From Zhengitettix transpicula (taxonomy: Eukaryota; Arthropoda; Insecta; Orthoptera; Tetrigidae), in NCBI GenBank assembly GCA_037074705.1, contig CM073593.1, positions 17,489,001 to 17,553,000 on the forward strand: 64,000 bases of DNA. The letters run 5' to 3'. The notes under the pieces are model-generated. The model was not told the DNA's origin and searched no databases. It saw only the letters and a list, made by a program, of their open reading frames with translations. Positions 23,912-35,520 of this stretch are shown in pieces. A program made the translations under genes and the position numbers. Each line of letters begins with the position of its first letter. The stretch's first letter is position 1.

Positions 23912-24373
23912 GAGCTGTGGAAGAGGCTACCTTTGGGTATGCCTTCACTTCTCTCTTAATTTTTGAACTAAGGTTCCCACACGCCGAGGCACCTCGGCCT
24001 GTTTTGAGAGGTGTATGTTCCGGGGTCACATACGGTAAGAGCTGTTCTCTGTTCCCATTGGAATAGTCGGCCAGCAGCCTCCTAAACTAGTCACGGCATA
24101 GAGAGAGAAATTCTGTGGTCCCACAAAAAACCACTCTCCAGCCATCGGAAAGGCGTGGGACAAGTATCAAATGCCCGACCTACTTGATGCAGGTTTTTCT
24201 GCATCAGTTTTAGATAAATTACCGGGTAGAATCCTTAAACTCTAGACCGGGGGCTCTAGTTAACCCTTAGCTATATTCTTATATCGTTCCGCATCCTCCC
24301 TTTCAGTCCCTTTCCTATGCTATAAGAGAGGAGTGGCCACTATGTGGATTACCCTATATATAGCCTTTCTACA
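23912..24373 (+). mobile_element. R1 retroposon copy B, in tandem with A
   Basis: It begins AGAGCTGTGGAAGAGGCTAC, the same 5' type as copy A, about 25 bp after A's oligo-A. It ends AGCCTTTCTACAC without an oligo-A tail. It is diverged, and its sense frame is disrupted. Head-to-tail arrangement of A and B. Confidence 0.7.
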
Positions 24374-24859
24374 CTTTCTTCTTATTCTTATTCTTCTTTC
24401 TTTGCCAACGAAAGCTCAGCTATTCAATATGTAATAACAAATGTAGTGAAAGTGGCGAAATTTAAAGGATAATTCAGTTACCTAAAACTTACATCGCATT
24501 ATTAATCAAAATCAAAATATTAATTCTCTTATCGTCAATTTCCCTTGCGATTAATCTATGTATGGTCGAATATTTATAGCATAAATTTTTTCTACTTTTA
24601 AATATACATATTTTGATTTTAAAATTAAATATATATTTGTTATAAATTTTAACAGTAGCTTTCGTCGATATTTCTCTACAAATTCATATGTTTAACGCGA
24701 AAAATAACCATATTTGGCTCTGAAAATTTACAATTTCACAAATTGTGCGCATGTTAGATTCGCTGACTGCTTAATGAGGAACACCTAATGAAAAGAATGG
24801 CTTGTGTACCAGAACTTTTGGTCCACTGGTGATGAAGTTTTGGAGACGATTGTCACAGC
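24374..24859. other. Unassigned AT-rich sequence
   Basis: Nothing recognised. Confidence 0.45.
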
Positions 24860-25037
24860 GAACGAGACGTCGGTTTCTCACATGACCCCAGAGATTAAGA
24901 GGTGAAAGAAGCAGCTAAAGACTTGGTGATCCCCTCAGGCGGCAGACGTCTATGACTTAAGCATACGAAAGCTTGAACAACGTAATGAAAAATGTCTACG
25001 CAAATATGGCAACTGTGTAGACAAACATGTAAGAAAT
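24860..25037 (+). pseudogene. Mariner-like transposase C-terminal fossil
   Basis: After a frameshifted EVKEAAKDL, the plus frame reads QAADVYDLSIRKLEQRNEKC and then YGNCVDKHVRN before a stop. The same segment occurs at 19845-19975. The pattern is the terminal '...KC...GDYVEK' block of mariner/Tc1-like transposases. No catalytic region remains. Confidence 0.55.
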
Positions 25038-25789
25038 TAAATAAGTTTTTTTTTGAAAAAATCAGTGATGGTTAGTGTTTTGTAATAAATCGGAACTTAG
25101 TCTCCGAATCACCGAACTTTATACAGTTTGGCGAATTTTTTTTCTGTTCTTCACGTATATTTTATAAATATTTGAAAAACAATACAAGCGAGTTTTTATA
25201 ACACCTGAAATTCAAGACGGCTGTTCTGGTAACTGTGTCAATCTTAAAACAAGGACCCGCCTTTCTATTCATAGGACTTGCATGTCAAGTGGTTCAAAAC
25301 CTTGCATCACCACTTCTTGAAGAAGCTTCGGTCTTGGGTGCCAAAAAATGGGGACACCGCGTATCTTTGACCCGCTGCCACTATGTTCCCGACCAGAGAC
25401 ACATTTGAATAGCTGCCAAGGAACGCAGATGATGGTTAAATTGTTCAAATTTGGAGCGATAATCAATCAGCTGATAGTGGTATAAATGGATTAGTTAAAT
25501 TTATTGAGAACGCGACGATTATTTCATTAATTATGCAGCTACCTCCCTTGCTAATGGATGAGTCCAAAGTTCTTTGATTCGCTTCTCATGTAGGTATACT
25601 CCTTTCCCTTTTAATCTACCACTATGTAACAAACTTCTATGCCTATTCGTCCCGTAATAACTCTCCCCATCAGTATATTTTTGTTTAATTCGAAAGTGTA
25701 TTTTTCCAATAAACAACGTTATCTTTTATAGAGCAGACGAACTCCAACGATTGTAAACAACTTAATTCCCTGATATGAAATTATAATGC
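25038..25789. other. Unassigned sequence
   Basis: Two short minus-strand ORFs (25269-25466, 25531-25716) with no recognised motif. No repeat family seen. Confidence 0.4.
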
Positions 25790-26392
25790 GCCTGTGTAAT
25801 TTCGTACATATGCTTCTTACGAACCAGAAACCAACACTGTGGGGGAAACACACGTCTACCACCACCGGCGGTGGTTGTGGAAATGTTCATATATGCTCAA
25901 ACAACTGATATTTGAGTCGGGTAAATAATTTTATGGATCTGTGAGATTGATAGCGTTTCTCTAGATGTCTTTTGTGTATAATATCAGCCGTTTTCGGCAT
26001 GGGAGGGGAGCATCCTTAGGAATTTGGGTGAAGGGGTCTCACATAAAAATAACCCAAAAACATACCAGATTCGAGTCTAATCTGAGGTTACGGATGTCGC
26101 TGACATTCTACTTGAAGTTTACCCGTAGGTGCGGGATTGGACGAGGGTGAAAATTTTCAAACATGGGCCAATATTTGCATCGCATAATTTATTTTCGCGG
26201 TCCGCATGATTGATAGTGTTTCTGATGATTTTTGTGTGTATCAACTCCTTTCGGCATGGTAGAGGAACACCCTTAGAGGTGGGTGTGGAGAGGTGTTAAA
26301 TAAAATTAATTAAAAAACCATAGAAATTGTAGTCGAATCCGCGGTTATGGATGTCTCTGAAGATAAAGGAAAACCTGGAAACCTCGGGCACT
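25790..26392 (-). repeat. R2 repeat, two units, 3'-truncated
   Basis: On the minus strand it starts GAGTGCCCGAGGTTTCCAGG (26392), passes through two units (GACATCCATAACC blocks near 26360 and 26105) and reaches GGTTCGTAAGAAGCATATGT at about 25815. The usual ACATACATAC tail is replaced by unrelated sequence. Confidence 0.7.
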
Positions 26393-26642
26393 CAGATAGC
26401 AATTAAATAAAATAGACAAATTACAGACAAACTCAAAAGCCTTTTGAGTTCGTAAACTGGATTGTGCGGTTGTGTCGTACTCTCGGCTCAAAGGGTTTTT
26501 AATCACCTGAAGAAAGAAAACAGGATTCGAGAAAGTGAGGGTATTTATATCATCACTTCATTTTGTCTGTCATTTGGCTATTTTCTATAATTATTAAACT
26601 TTATTCCCTGATTAAATTTAATCTGCATATCGATTGATATAC
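26393..26642. other. R5-like tail fragments
   Basis: Contains CTGAAGA at about 26500 and a tail, TTTTGTCTGTCATTTGGCTA, also seen near 14735 and, more loosely, 33665. No gene. Confidence 0.35.
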
Positions 26643-27658
26643 TGTAATACCAATTGATTAGGACATTAATTGTTTGCACATAAAATTTAATTTTAGCGGC
26701 AGCACCTGCCAAAGTGACATTTGACCAGACTCTGTTACTTTGTCGGAAAGTCAAAAATGTCGTATGCTGGCTAAAACTCGAGACTACGATAGTTCAGTTG
26801 CTGATGGGACATTTTGGACGACGGAACAAATGAGTCTAGAGCAGAGACTAACCGTTGTTTAATGTATTATTAAACAAAGTTGTGAGTTTAAGACAAAATA
26901 AAAACATTCACGGAAGCATTTAAATCGTTAATATTGCTAAGTAGCCAGCCAGGAATAGTAAAGTTGCAGTTTAAGTCCCAAGCGGTAAAAATACTAGCAA
27001 ATCTATGAATCACAGGATTCATATAAGGCAAGCGGTCACCAGATAGCTGACAAAAGGGAGGATCATCCGAGTTCCTGGGAGCCTATCAAGGTTGACTTCA
27101 AGAGTGTAAAATCTGTGAGCCGATATTAGAATCAGTGTAAAATTTTTTTGCAATAGTGTACTCCCGAAACCAAAAAGAATGCTGGAACCAGCTGGACAGA
27201 TGTGAGTAACAAAATACGAAAATAACGATTTATGTAAACGTAATTAAAGGATAGAAGTCATATTTCATTCTATTTTAATTGTCAATCATAGTTAATTTCT
27301 TTTTCTTTTAATTTCTTCCTATCGACATATTGTCTGGGTGAATTATAAACTGTGTGTTAATTAGTTTTTTTTAAAACAACTTGTTGTGTCCATTATCAAA
27401 CCCAGTAGAGACCCTAAAATATAAAATTTTAAATTGTAATTGTTTTTGAGTTATTGCCACAAAATAAATAAATATTTTGTTTGTTAATTGATTATCTTTT
27501 CATTTAATAAAAAGCCTTCCAGTTAATCATTACATTTTGGCGCTTCACTTGAGGTAAATTCATTAAATAAATTAAAACTCCATCGTTGTTTATTACATAT
27601 TGGCTTCCATAACGTGGGGAAAATTAAACTAAATAAAGGCTTTCTTTTGATCATTACA
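26643..27658 (+). mobile_element. R3 LTR-like repeat with matching 4-bp flanks
   Basis: It starts TGTAATACC at 26643. The hexamer ATTACA recurs at 27529-27534, 27592-27597 and 27653-27658, spaced about 62 bp. The first two are followed by TGGCGCTTCACTTGAGG (27538) and TGGCTTCCATAACGTGGGG (27601), which resemble a tRNA-Lys primer-binding site. The four bases before the start and after the last ATTACA are both ATAC, as expected for a solo-LTR target duplication. A donor-like CAGATGTGAGTAAC lies near 27200. No coding region. Confidence 0.65.
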
Positions 27659-29984
27659 ATACTTTTATTTCAATCTTACTCTTTTATTCTGTTTTATCCA
27701 TGAGACACTAACTGGTAGGGATTTTAATGGTTACTAACAGACGGAGGAAAATCCAAAATGAAATACTAAATTTTTACGTCGCTGATTTTTCCTCATCCAA
27801 TACTGTCGAGTAAAAAATTACATGTGCTCCAAGTTGAGTATTTGAAAGAGTCTGTGTTCGACTCCTTGGTATAATCTACGTTGTAGTTTCATTCCCCATT
27901 ATGTTTTCTGTAACTTGTAATAATAAAATTCTGCTTTACCTCGTCAAATAAAATTTTCTTTAAAATTGAAATATTGTTAAAGATTTTTTCAAAGAAAGAG
28001 AAATATTGTGAAGAGATATTTGATTCGTGGTGGAAAAAATAAAGCTGATTTTGAATAAATCCATTTTTTTTCATAACAAAATAATATAATTTGGAAAAAT
28101 GATACCGTAAATTTCAAATTACTACGCAAAGTAATACAATGACTTGAATTTCTTTGACAAATGTAATTTATTAATAGATAAATAATAAAAAAGCCAAAAT
28201 AAATACAATAAATTATGCGAATAATATTTAATTCAATATAATTAAGTAATGATTTGTTCAACAGTTCCGGGAAATTAATTGTTTCTGTTTTTTTTTGAAT
28301 ATATGGATACAAATTAATTTTATAATGATAATAATGGATGTATTTACAAATATAAACCGGTTGATCAACAGTGAAGTATTTATTAATATTTTTATAATAT
28401 TTGTTGTAACAAGTATGTCTCAATACGAATCTATAGTTAATAAAAAAACATGTAATTTGTTTTGAAAACATGTCATTATAAATTGATTTAAACGATAAAA
28501 TATTTAAGTGGTTAGTTATTTATGAAATAAGGTCGAAGCCGAAAGTACGCATTTGTCCCGGGGATTACACCTACGACAGATCTCGTTGCAGCAACAGTGA
28601 TTTAAGTTGCCGCGAGACAGAACGATCTCTTCAGGGCACAACGCAATGAAGACAAACTGGTTTTTCGGAGGTCGATCACGAAATCACAAGAACTGTGAGT
28701 AATGGCAAATAGACATCAATTGGCCATTAGTGACGGCTAAGAAAGTCGGCAATTCTTTATGGAATATGATGGGATGCTTGGTGTATTTCATCACTGCTTA
28801 CACTATTTAGTAAAGAAGTCTAGAGAATAATGTAAACCAAAAATACTCAGCCAGGTGTAGTTGTGTGAAAATTAAAAGAATCATATGGCGGTTAACAATT
28901 CTCAGAATTTGAAGTCAAGAATGGTGAATTAGAGGCAAGTCAAGACACAAAACCGTCAAGACTTCCCGCAGATCACTCAGAGGTCTGTTACACTAACATC
29001 CAGCCACGCCACCAGCCGGGAAACCACCCATCAAAAACCGCCATACCATACAATTTCTTAAATTATTCAGAAATTTAAAATTAACAATTTATAGCGCGTT
29101 ATTTAGGATAGGCGTCTTTTAAATGATTTTACTGATATTTTAGTCAGTTTATTTAAACGCGTGAGCAACCATGTTTATCGAACGTCGGCAAAAAGTACCG
29201 TTTGGTGCTAGTCAGGCTGGGGATAGTAACGGTACCTCCGGGGTTTTCCCGTCAACAAACAGCAGGTGCGGAGAGTCTCGCTGATGGAATCGTCTAGGAC
29301 CTGTGATTGGTCCATAATAAATTAAATGGACCAATAGAGGAACGGTTGGTCCCACAGGTCGGGAGAAGTGGAGGCCTGGTCAGAGATTCTGTTACTGATG
29401 CTGACTAGAGGAGGACTCTTGAGTTTACCAGCGAGAGAGACATCGTTGACCAGCTGCGAGGGACGTCGCTGTGTTGCGGAGACCCCAGTCTGGTAACAAA
29501 TATTGCACATATCATGGTTGCGTAAAGCACATATCATAAATCGTTTCCCGGGCCTAATTTGCCACATTAACCCTTGAGATTTTCATAACTGGCTAGTCGG
29601 GAGGGCAAAATTTAATTGTACATATCTGTAATAATATTTAATAAATTAGCTTAGAATGACCAAGGGATATTGTTTTCAAAGGTTACTTCCTCCTACCGCA
29701 GGTAAGCCGTTCTAAGAATTGAACGGTTGAAGACGACCTACGGCGGGTAGTCAAGGGGCTTGCCACAAATTGAAATAAGATATATTTAACAACAGTTAAC
29801 AGATCACCAACATTTATTTATAATTGAAAAATAATTATTCATCATAAAATATTTAATTAAAGACGCAACAATCTTTCTGACGGAAATTTATTTTATGTTG
29901 AAAGCATTTCCTCACTCTGGCTAATAATGTTACTAGTTCTGTATAAATGTTTATTATGACTATGGAGAAAACTAATAAATAAAA
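27659..29984. other. Unassigned AT-rich sequence
   Basis: The 160-codon minus frame at 27989-28471 is the longest uninterrupted secondary ORF, but it is made of Ile, Tyr, Phe, Lys and Asn as expected for AT-rich chance frames. A GC-richer patch at 29155-29560 holds a perfect 10-bp hairpin (ATTGGTCCAT at 29306-29315, ATGGACCAAT at 29326-29335). No gene recognised. Confidence 0.4.
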
Positions 29985-30250
29985 AAACATAAATCAATTT
30001 TAAGTCAGAAAAAAGAATTTATCAATTAAATTAACAACGTTTCATCGTTTATTTTGCGATCGCATCAGGTTAAAGTTAAACAATGAAAAACAAGTTAAAC
30101 TTGAACCTGATGAGGTCCCGAAATAAGCGATGAAACGATTCTCTTTTCAAGTTAAACTTGAACATGATGAGGTCGCAAAATAAGCGATGGAACGTTGTTA
30201 ATTTAATTAATAAATTATTTTTTCTGACTTAAAATTGGCTGATGTTTGCT
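29985..30250. repeat. Palindrome of R5 tails with three hammerhead-like cores
   Basis: The arm 29985-30085 is the imperfect reverse complement of 30148-30250 (CAATTTTAAGTCAGAAAAAA, AATTAAATTAACAACGTT and others). Each arm carries a hammerhead-like core: minus strand at 30068-30039 (CTGATGC, ATCG/CGAT stem, GAAAC) and plus strand at 30164-30192 (ATGATGA, GTCGC/GCGAT stem, GGAAC). A third core lies at 30107-30136 (CTGATGA, GTCCC, GCGAT, GAAAC). The second and third are direct repeats about 57 bp apart that share AAGTTAAACTTGAAC before the core. Confidence 0.6.
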
Positions 30251-30344
30251 TGTTGGTTACTAGTTTTGATTTTATTCTAAATTTGATTTTTTGATAATTC
30301 ATTGTTAGTTCCTTTTAACATTTAGTACAACAAAAATACTGTAA

Positions 30345-30824
30345 TTTAATCCTTATTGAGCTTTACTATAGGACAATGTTCCTTTTTAAGGGTAAATGTT
30401 ATATGGGATGATTTCGATGCATTTACTTTTATTTTCCATCTTTTTAGCAAGGTCTCTATTTTTTGTAGATGTTCTTGAAGTTTCTGTGATGCGGAATCAG
30501 GGTCTGTGTGTGTTGACAGTATTGCTGTATCATCAGCAAAGGTACTTGTGCTTACGTCCATTGAGGTTGGCAAGTCGTAAGTGTATAAGACGTATAATAG
30601 GGGGCCAAGGATGCTGCCCTGTGGCACCCCGGAGAGAATGGGATGACGGTTTGAACTTTCTCCATTTACGTAAGTAAGAAATTCTCTTTGGTCATGGTAT
30701 GATTTTAATAAGTTGAAGTATATTGGTCAGGCAGAGTCATTTTAATCTAAACTTGTAGACCTGAATGCCAAACCTTATCAAAGGCCTGGCTTACGTCTAA
30801 GAATGTTGCTGTGCAGTACAGAAA
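30345..30824 (-). pseudogene. Jockey-type LINE reverse transcriptase fragment
   Basis: Read on the minus strand from 30824: CTATFLDVSQAFDKVWHSG (RT motif with the first catalytic Asp), then LLKSYHDQREFLTYVNGES, GVPQGSILGPLLYVLYTYDL (the PQGS motif), TFADDTAILSTHTD (the FADD catalytic box) and LKRWKIKVNASKSSHITFT. This order is the core of a Jockey-superfamily non-LTR reverse transcriptase. One in-frame stop lies after HSGLQV (about 30770). Endonuclease, gag and the C-terminal thumb are missing: the 5' side is cut by R1 copy C and the 3' side ends at 30345 in unrelated AT-rich sequence. Dead fragment. Confidence 0.85.
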
Positions 30825-30825
30825 A

Positions 30826-31161
30826 CTCCTCTCTCGCTATCGGAAGGGCGTGGGACAAGTACCAAATGCCCGACCTACTCGATGCAGGTTTTTCTAGGGT
30901 TTTCCCTGCATTTCTTTAGGCGAATGCCGGGTAGGATCCTTAAACCATAGCCCGGGGGCCCTAGTTAACCCTTGGCTACCTTCCTCTACCCTTCCGCATC
31001 CCCCCTTTCTAATTCCTTCCTATGCTATTAAAGGGGAGGTGCCCAATGTAGATCACCCTCATGTAGCCTGTTGCCCTAAAAAAAAAGGGCCTTCCGTATC
31101 CCCCCTTTCAAATCCCTTCCTATGCTATTAAAGGGGAGTTGCCTGTTGCCCTAAAAAAAGT
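30826..31161 (+). mobile_element. R1 retroposon copy C (5'-truncated) plus partial tail duplicate
   Basis: It begins mid-element at AACTCCTCTCTCGCTATCGG and runs through GGGCGTGGGACAAGTACC, CCCGACCTACTCGATGCAGG and CATGTAGCCTGTTGCCC to an oligo-A at 31078-31085. It is followed at about 31088-31161 by a second copy of only the last ~75 bp (CCTTCCGTATCCCCCC to GTTGCCCTAAAAAAA). The 5' truncation point abuts the Jockey fragment. Confidence 0.75.
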
Positions 31162-33164
31162 GTTTACAATTAAACAATTAACGGTTAATAATTATTTTTA
31201 TAAATATAAAGTTCTCGGGTAATGATCGTTATGATTTTTAATACAGATGTAAATATTAAATTGTAAGAGGACAATAGTAATATGATTAATTGTTGCCTTA
31301 AATACTTGATCAAGAGAAGAAAAAATTTTTACTTATAATATAATATAATTTTATATATAATTGCAAATTTTAAGCATAGGAAAGCACCAACTGTTTGAAT
31401 GCCGTTGACTGAAAAACGGGTGAAGAGTTCACCATTGGGTGAAAGTAATTTAAAAATGCTTTTAACGTTGTCGATAATACCTGAACGAAAGTTAGGAACA
31501 GATAGTAATAAGCGTCTGCGTATTTACTGGTTATATTGTATAAAGTCAAAAGAAAATATTTATCTATGCATTATGGAGAATACGTATAGAGAATTAAGGA
31601 ATTTATCTAAATTAGATAATCTTTCTTTTATATCGTGAACTGATACTAAAAGTCACAAAAATACCACCATATTTTCTTAAAGTTGTATGAAATTTGTATT
31701 GTGATGGAAATTTAGTGCTGTGGTTCGTGTAACTTAATTTCACGCAACGAATATTAAAATTTAACATATTTTTACTTTAATAATACATGAGTGTTCCAAG
31801 AAAACGTATCCAATTTCTCTCTATACATACCGTACTTCCTGAACAAACGACCTTGGTTATATAATTTTATTAGAATAAAGAGATGTAAATATAGGTTCCT
31901 TTCTCTTAATATCCTATTTTACATTTCAGGCAACACGTGTTGAGCGTAATTCTGCCCAGGGCTTGTAATAGAATTAAATCACTTGAGAATAATATCTTTA
32001 TACGTGTATTCTGGAGTATCTGTGCATTTTAATGTGAAATTCATTTTTTCTCGCACTTGATGACGCATAAATTTATGAGTCTCAGGTGATAAATTTAATT
32101 TTTATGTCAAGAAAAAGTTATTTCTATTTTGTTATATCATAGATACAATTATAGTGCATTAATAAACAAAACGTCCATAAATACAAGATAATTCGTCGAT
32201 AAACTGGAGTAGTTTCGAAATGATACCAGAAAGGAAAATTCTTCGTAAAGCCTACTCAAATAACTGACAATTGTTGATGGTGTTTTCTGTAAAATAATTA
32301 TTTTTCTGCAAGATTAAAGTTATGAATTCTGTTTATCTACATACTTAGGCTGATAACTTCTTAAAAATAATTTGATATGTGAAAATTCGGCTTAAAGTCA
32401 TACATATGTGGAGATGACGCAACGGATATATCGCCAATTCCAGGTTAACGCTAACTTTTAGATGCTTCCACCTTAATGGGTGGTGTTGTACTGCAGTAAT
32501 TAAATCTGTGGACCATAAATGACACATCATTAAACGAAGTGTGTGTTAAAAGTTAATTATACGTCGAGTATTATTGCAATACCGGAGTTTTATGTTGTAA
32601 GTTGTGTAACAGCTTCGTCTTCTGGTGCTATATCAATCAAAACGATGAATTACTTCGTTTTCAACGAAGACTATAGCCCGACGCAGCACGGAAGTCTGGT
32701 CGTCTACTGTTCATCGTGATAGACAGAACGATAAATACGGACACTGCCACACACTCGCCCTTCCGTTGTAAAATGTAGTTGACGTTCGTGCGACAGTTGA
32801 AAGATTAACTGATGGGCCACTTTGCTTTTAATCATCTTCACTGTCCTTGATGCAGAACAACAGCGTGTCTTTTTTTTTCGATGTGACTGTCGTAGCTGGA
32901 GGCTAAAGCGTTGTGTGCTGTTCCTTGGTTGTCAGTATTAAATTATACGTAAAGTTTAAGCACCATTTGTCTGGATTGCATATGAAGCACTTGTCTCCTT
33001 CCGATTCTGTCGAAAACAACAAGGATTGCATGAACCACGGTGGTACTTAATATTTCACCTAATTTTGACTTTTAATTGGCTTTAATTGTGTGGTATTTAT
33101 TTATAACAAGATACAATAGAACTTTATAACCAGCTTTATACAATAAAATTAAATAATTCTACGC
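31162..33164. other. Unassigned AT-rich sequence
   Basis: ORFs at 31399-31638 (79 codons, plus) and 32345-32530 (minus) have no recognised motif and no second copy. Nothing else is seen. Confidence 0.4.
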
Positions 33165-33672
33165 CGACATACATTTGAAACACAGAATGTAAACAAACGA
33201 CGCCATATTTTTAAAAATAAAGATGGTTGAGAAATTTAACTTATATTTTCGGCAAGGAACCTTCAGTATTTCGTATTGTATTTTATTATCGTTCGATGAA
33301 GTATTGCTGGATTAAATTTTATTTATTCAATAAACATATTTCTGTTTTATTTCATTACGAAAAAGAGAACTATATTTTATTTCTCGCCAACGTATGTGAC
33401 GTCACGGTCTCTTGGCGCGCAGTAATTTAACACTAAATAATAACATTAACTCTTATGGGAAAATTTGTAAAAATAAATCAACTACAATTTTTTCCACCTT
33501 TATGCTATGGGTTTGTCACCCCCACAGTACCGGTTCTCGATTTTGGCAGAATACGAATACCAATTTTTGTTGCATTCTGTCCACGCGATAAAATTTCTAT
33601 TAAGATCACCGTAAATACAAACATACATACAAATATACAAGCTATTTTATTATATAGATTTTGTCTGTTTAT
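33165..33672 (+). repeat. R4 repeat, 5'-truncated
   Basis: Homologous to the minus strand of 20400-19976: AATGTAAACAAACGACGCCA, CATTACGAAAAAG, GCGCAGTAATTTAACACTAA and ACCCCCACAGTACCG, then a tail ACATACATACAAATATACAA ending in ATTTTATTATATAG. The plus-strand ORF 33227-33430 parallels that of the other copy. Confidence 0.65.
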
Positions 33673-34964
33673 TGGCTACTTCTTTGTGCTGTTAAGTACA
33701 GAACATGTGAATTCATAATAACGTAGTTAATAATAATAATAGATAGTAACCTGAAAGCGTTGCGATTGATGATTCTCTAAAGATAAATCAGTTTGGTGAA
33801 TTTTACAAGCTGAGAAAATGTGTATGAATACTAATTACATGCAAATTATGCATCAAGCCAATCTTTAGATGTCTCAATTTACGACCATGGTTAAAAATAT
33901 TTTGCGTTAGAAATTACCTGATGAGTAAGATCAGCATGAAAACTAAGAAAATTGAGAAAATTACTCAGTGCTCATCATAGTTCAGGAATACTGCGGTGAT
34001 TCGGAATCGGAGTGCATCAGTTCTGACCAGTCAAGTATCGTCATGGTCCATTTCCATCGAAACGTCGTAAGTCAACGAATGTTTACAGTCAACAAGATGC
34101 GCTGGCCACAATTTGAAGTCCCTACTGTGTGCGTAGGATTCGTTTCGCGATCACGTCTTTCATTTGAACTTGGAGCGTGGGTTTTGTATGCATCAGTTCC
34201 GTCATTAGAAACCTCTGCCGTTAAAGAAAATAATTGGAAAGCTAGTCAGAAAGGCACCACGGAGGCTCATCAGATCTGACTCAAATGTGATGTAAGCATT
34301 TGAGTCAGGAAAAGTTCTCGGCACGGGTTTGGCGAGGAATGCAACGTGCCTTGAGTCAGCCAATATCGTCATATTCCACTTCCATCGACAATCCGCGGAG
34401 AGCGTGGCGGATGATGGACGGGCAGGCACGCAGCAGCTCGTGTGATGAACGACGTTCTATTCCGAGACCTGGGTAGAGTGTGCATTCTGAATCCCACGCA
34501 TCGCAGTGCACGGCGAGGTATTTTTAGCGACGGCGTAAGGCGTAAGGCCGTTATCTCACTCACGCAGTGCGTCACGCAACAGCGTCGGGCCTTCTCAATT
34601 GGAGCTCAGGGTTCGCGGAAAGGACCGTGGCGCAACTCTTGGCATTGCGTGCCTGTCGTCCTCGCTCATCACGCCCAAGACCTCACTCTGGCACGCCAAC
34701 TTTGCATATGCGTCTATAGACTGTAGCAGACGTGACTTATTTACTCCTACAACCACACAATACTCCCTCCAACCTCTTCCGGGAGTGATAAATATCCATA
34801 CAGCAACAGCCACGTTTTTACAAGAGTTCAACTGTCACGCTTCACGTAGAGTTCCTGTCTTGCGGTATCTATTACATTTTATCATGACGACAGTGCATGC
34901 AGAATGGAGAAAACGGGTGTTACAGTAAATCTTGAAATCTTGACTTTCATTATATACTAACTGA
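33673..34964. other. Unassigned; GC-rich patch and perfect hairpin
   Basis: 34360-34830 is GC- and CpG-rich with overlapping ORFs on both strands (34442-34726, 34599-34928 plus; 34369-34575, 34595-34831 minus), typical of a CpG island rather than a proven exon. A perfect hairpin lies at 34276-34308 (12-bp stem CTGACTCAAATG, 9-nt loop). A motif TATCGTCATNNTCCA with CTTCCATCGA or TTTCCATCGA occurs at about 34038 and 34365. Possibly host regulatory DNA. Confidence 0.4.
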
Positions 34965-35520
34965 GTGCTCGGCGTTGCCCAGATTGTCAATTAAACTCAG
35001 CGACATGCATAGCCCCGGATTTGACTCCAATCTCGATTTTTTTGCATTATTTTTATATAACAAAACTCCACCCCCATCCGTGAATGCCAAAAGGGGTTGA
35101 AATTATACACAAAAATTTCGGAGCACAGTACTTAGTGAAGTGTCCATAGAATCATAAACATCTAGAAGACAGACTCTATGCGATAAGTATATAGTTGAAG
35201 ATTTTTAGAAGTAAATTAATTAGTTAGTCTTAAAAGACTAGTTTTCATGGCAGCCACACAGCTGTTGGTAAAAAAATACACAAATATATCTGGTGAAACG
35301 CAGTGACCCCAAAAAAAGCTTCTTTCGACGTATATATCGACCGTTTTAACATGTTTAAAAATTTCTTCACCAGTCCACACCTGTCTCTGGCAGGGTCTGG
35401 TCGTGTCTTACCCTAACAGTGTTTGTTTCCGGTTCGAAAGGAACAAAGTGTACGAAATTTGTTTAAATTTGCTGCACGGGTGTAGATTTGTATGCGGAAG
35501 ATACAAAAACTCACACACAG
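34965..35520 (+). repeat. R2 repeat with internal insertion
   Basis: The 5' end is GTGCTCGGCGTTGCCCAG at about 34966 and the 3' end GTATGCGGAAGATACAAAAA near 35490. About 150 bp at 35120-35270 does not match the other R2 copies and interrupts the ACACAAAAATATC block, which is repeated on both sides (35107 and 35277). Confidence 0.7.

Noticed and set aside
27989..28471. 160-codon minus-strand ORF
   Set aside because: Composition is dominated by Ile, Tyr, Phe, Lys and Asn, as expected for AT-rich chance frames. There is no domain, no signal peptide with a plausible mature protein, and no second copy.
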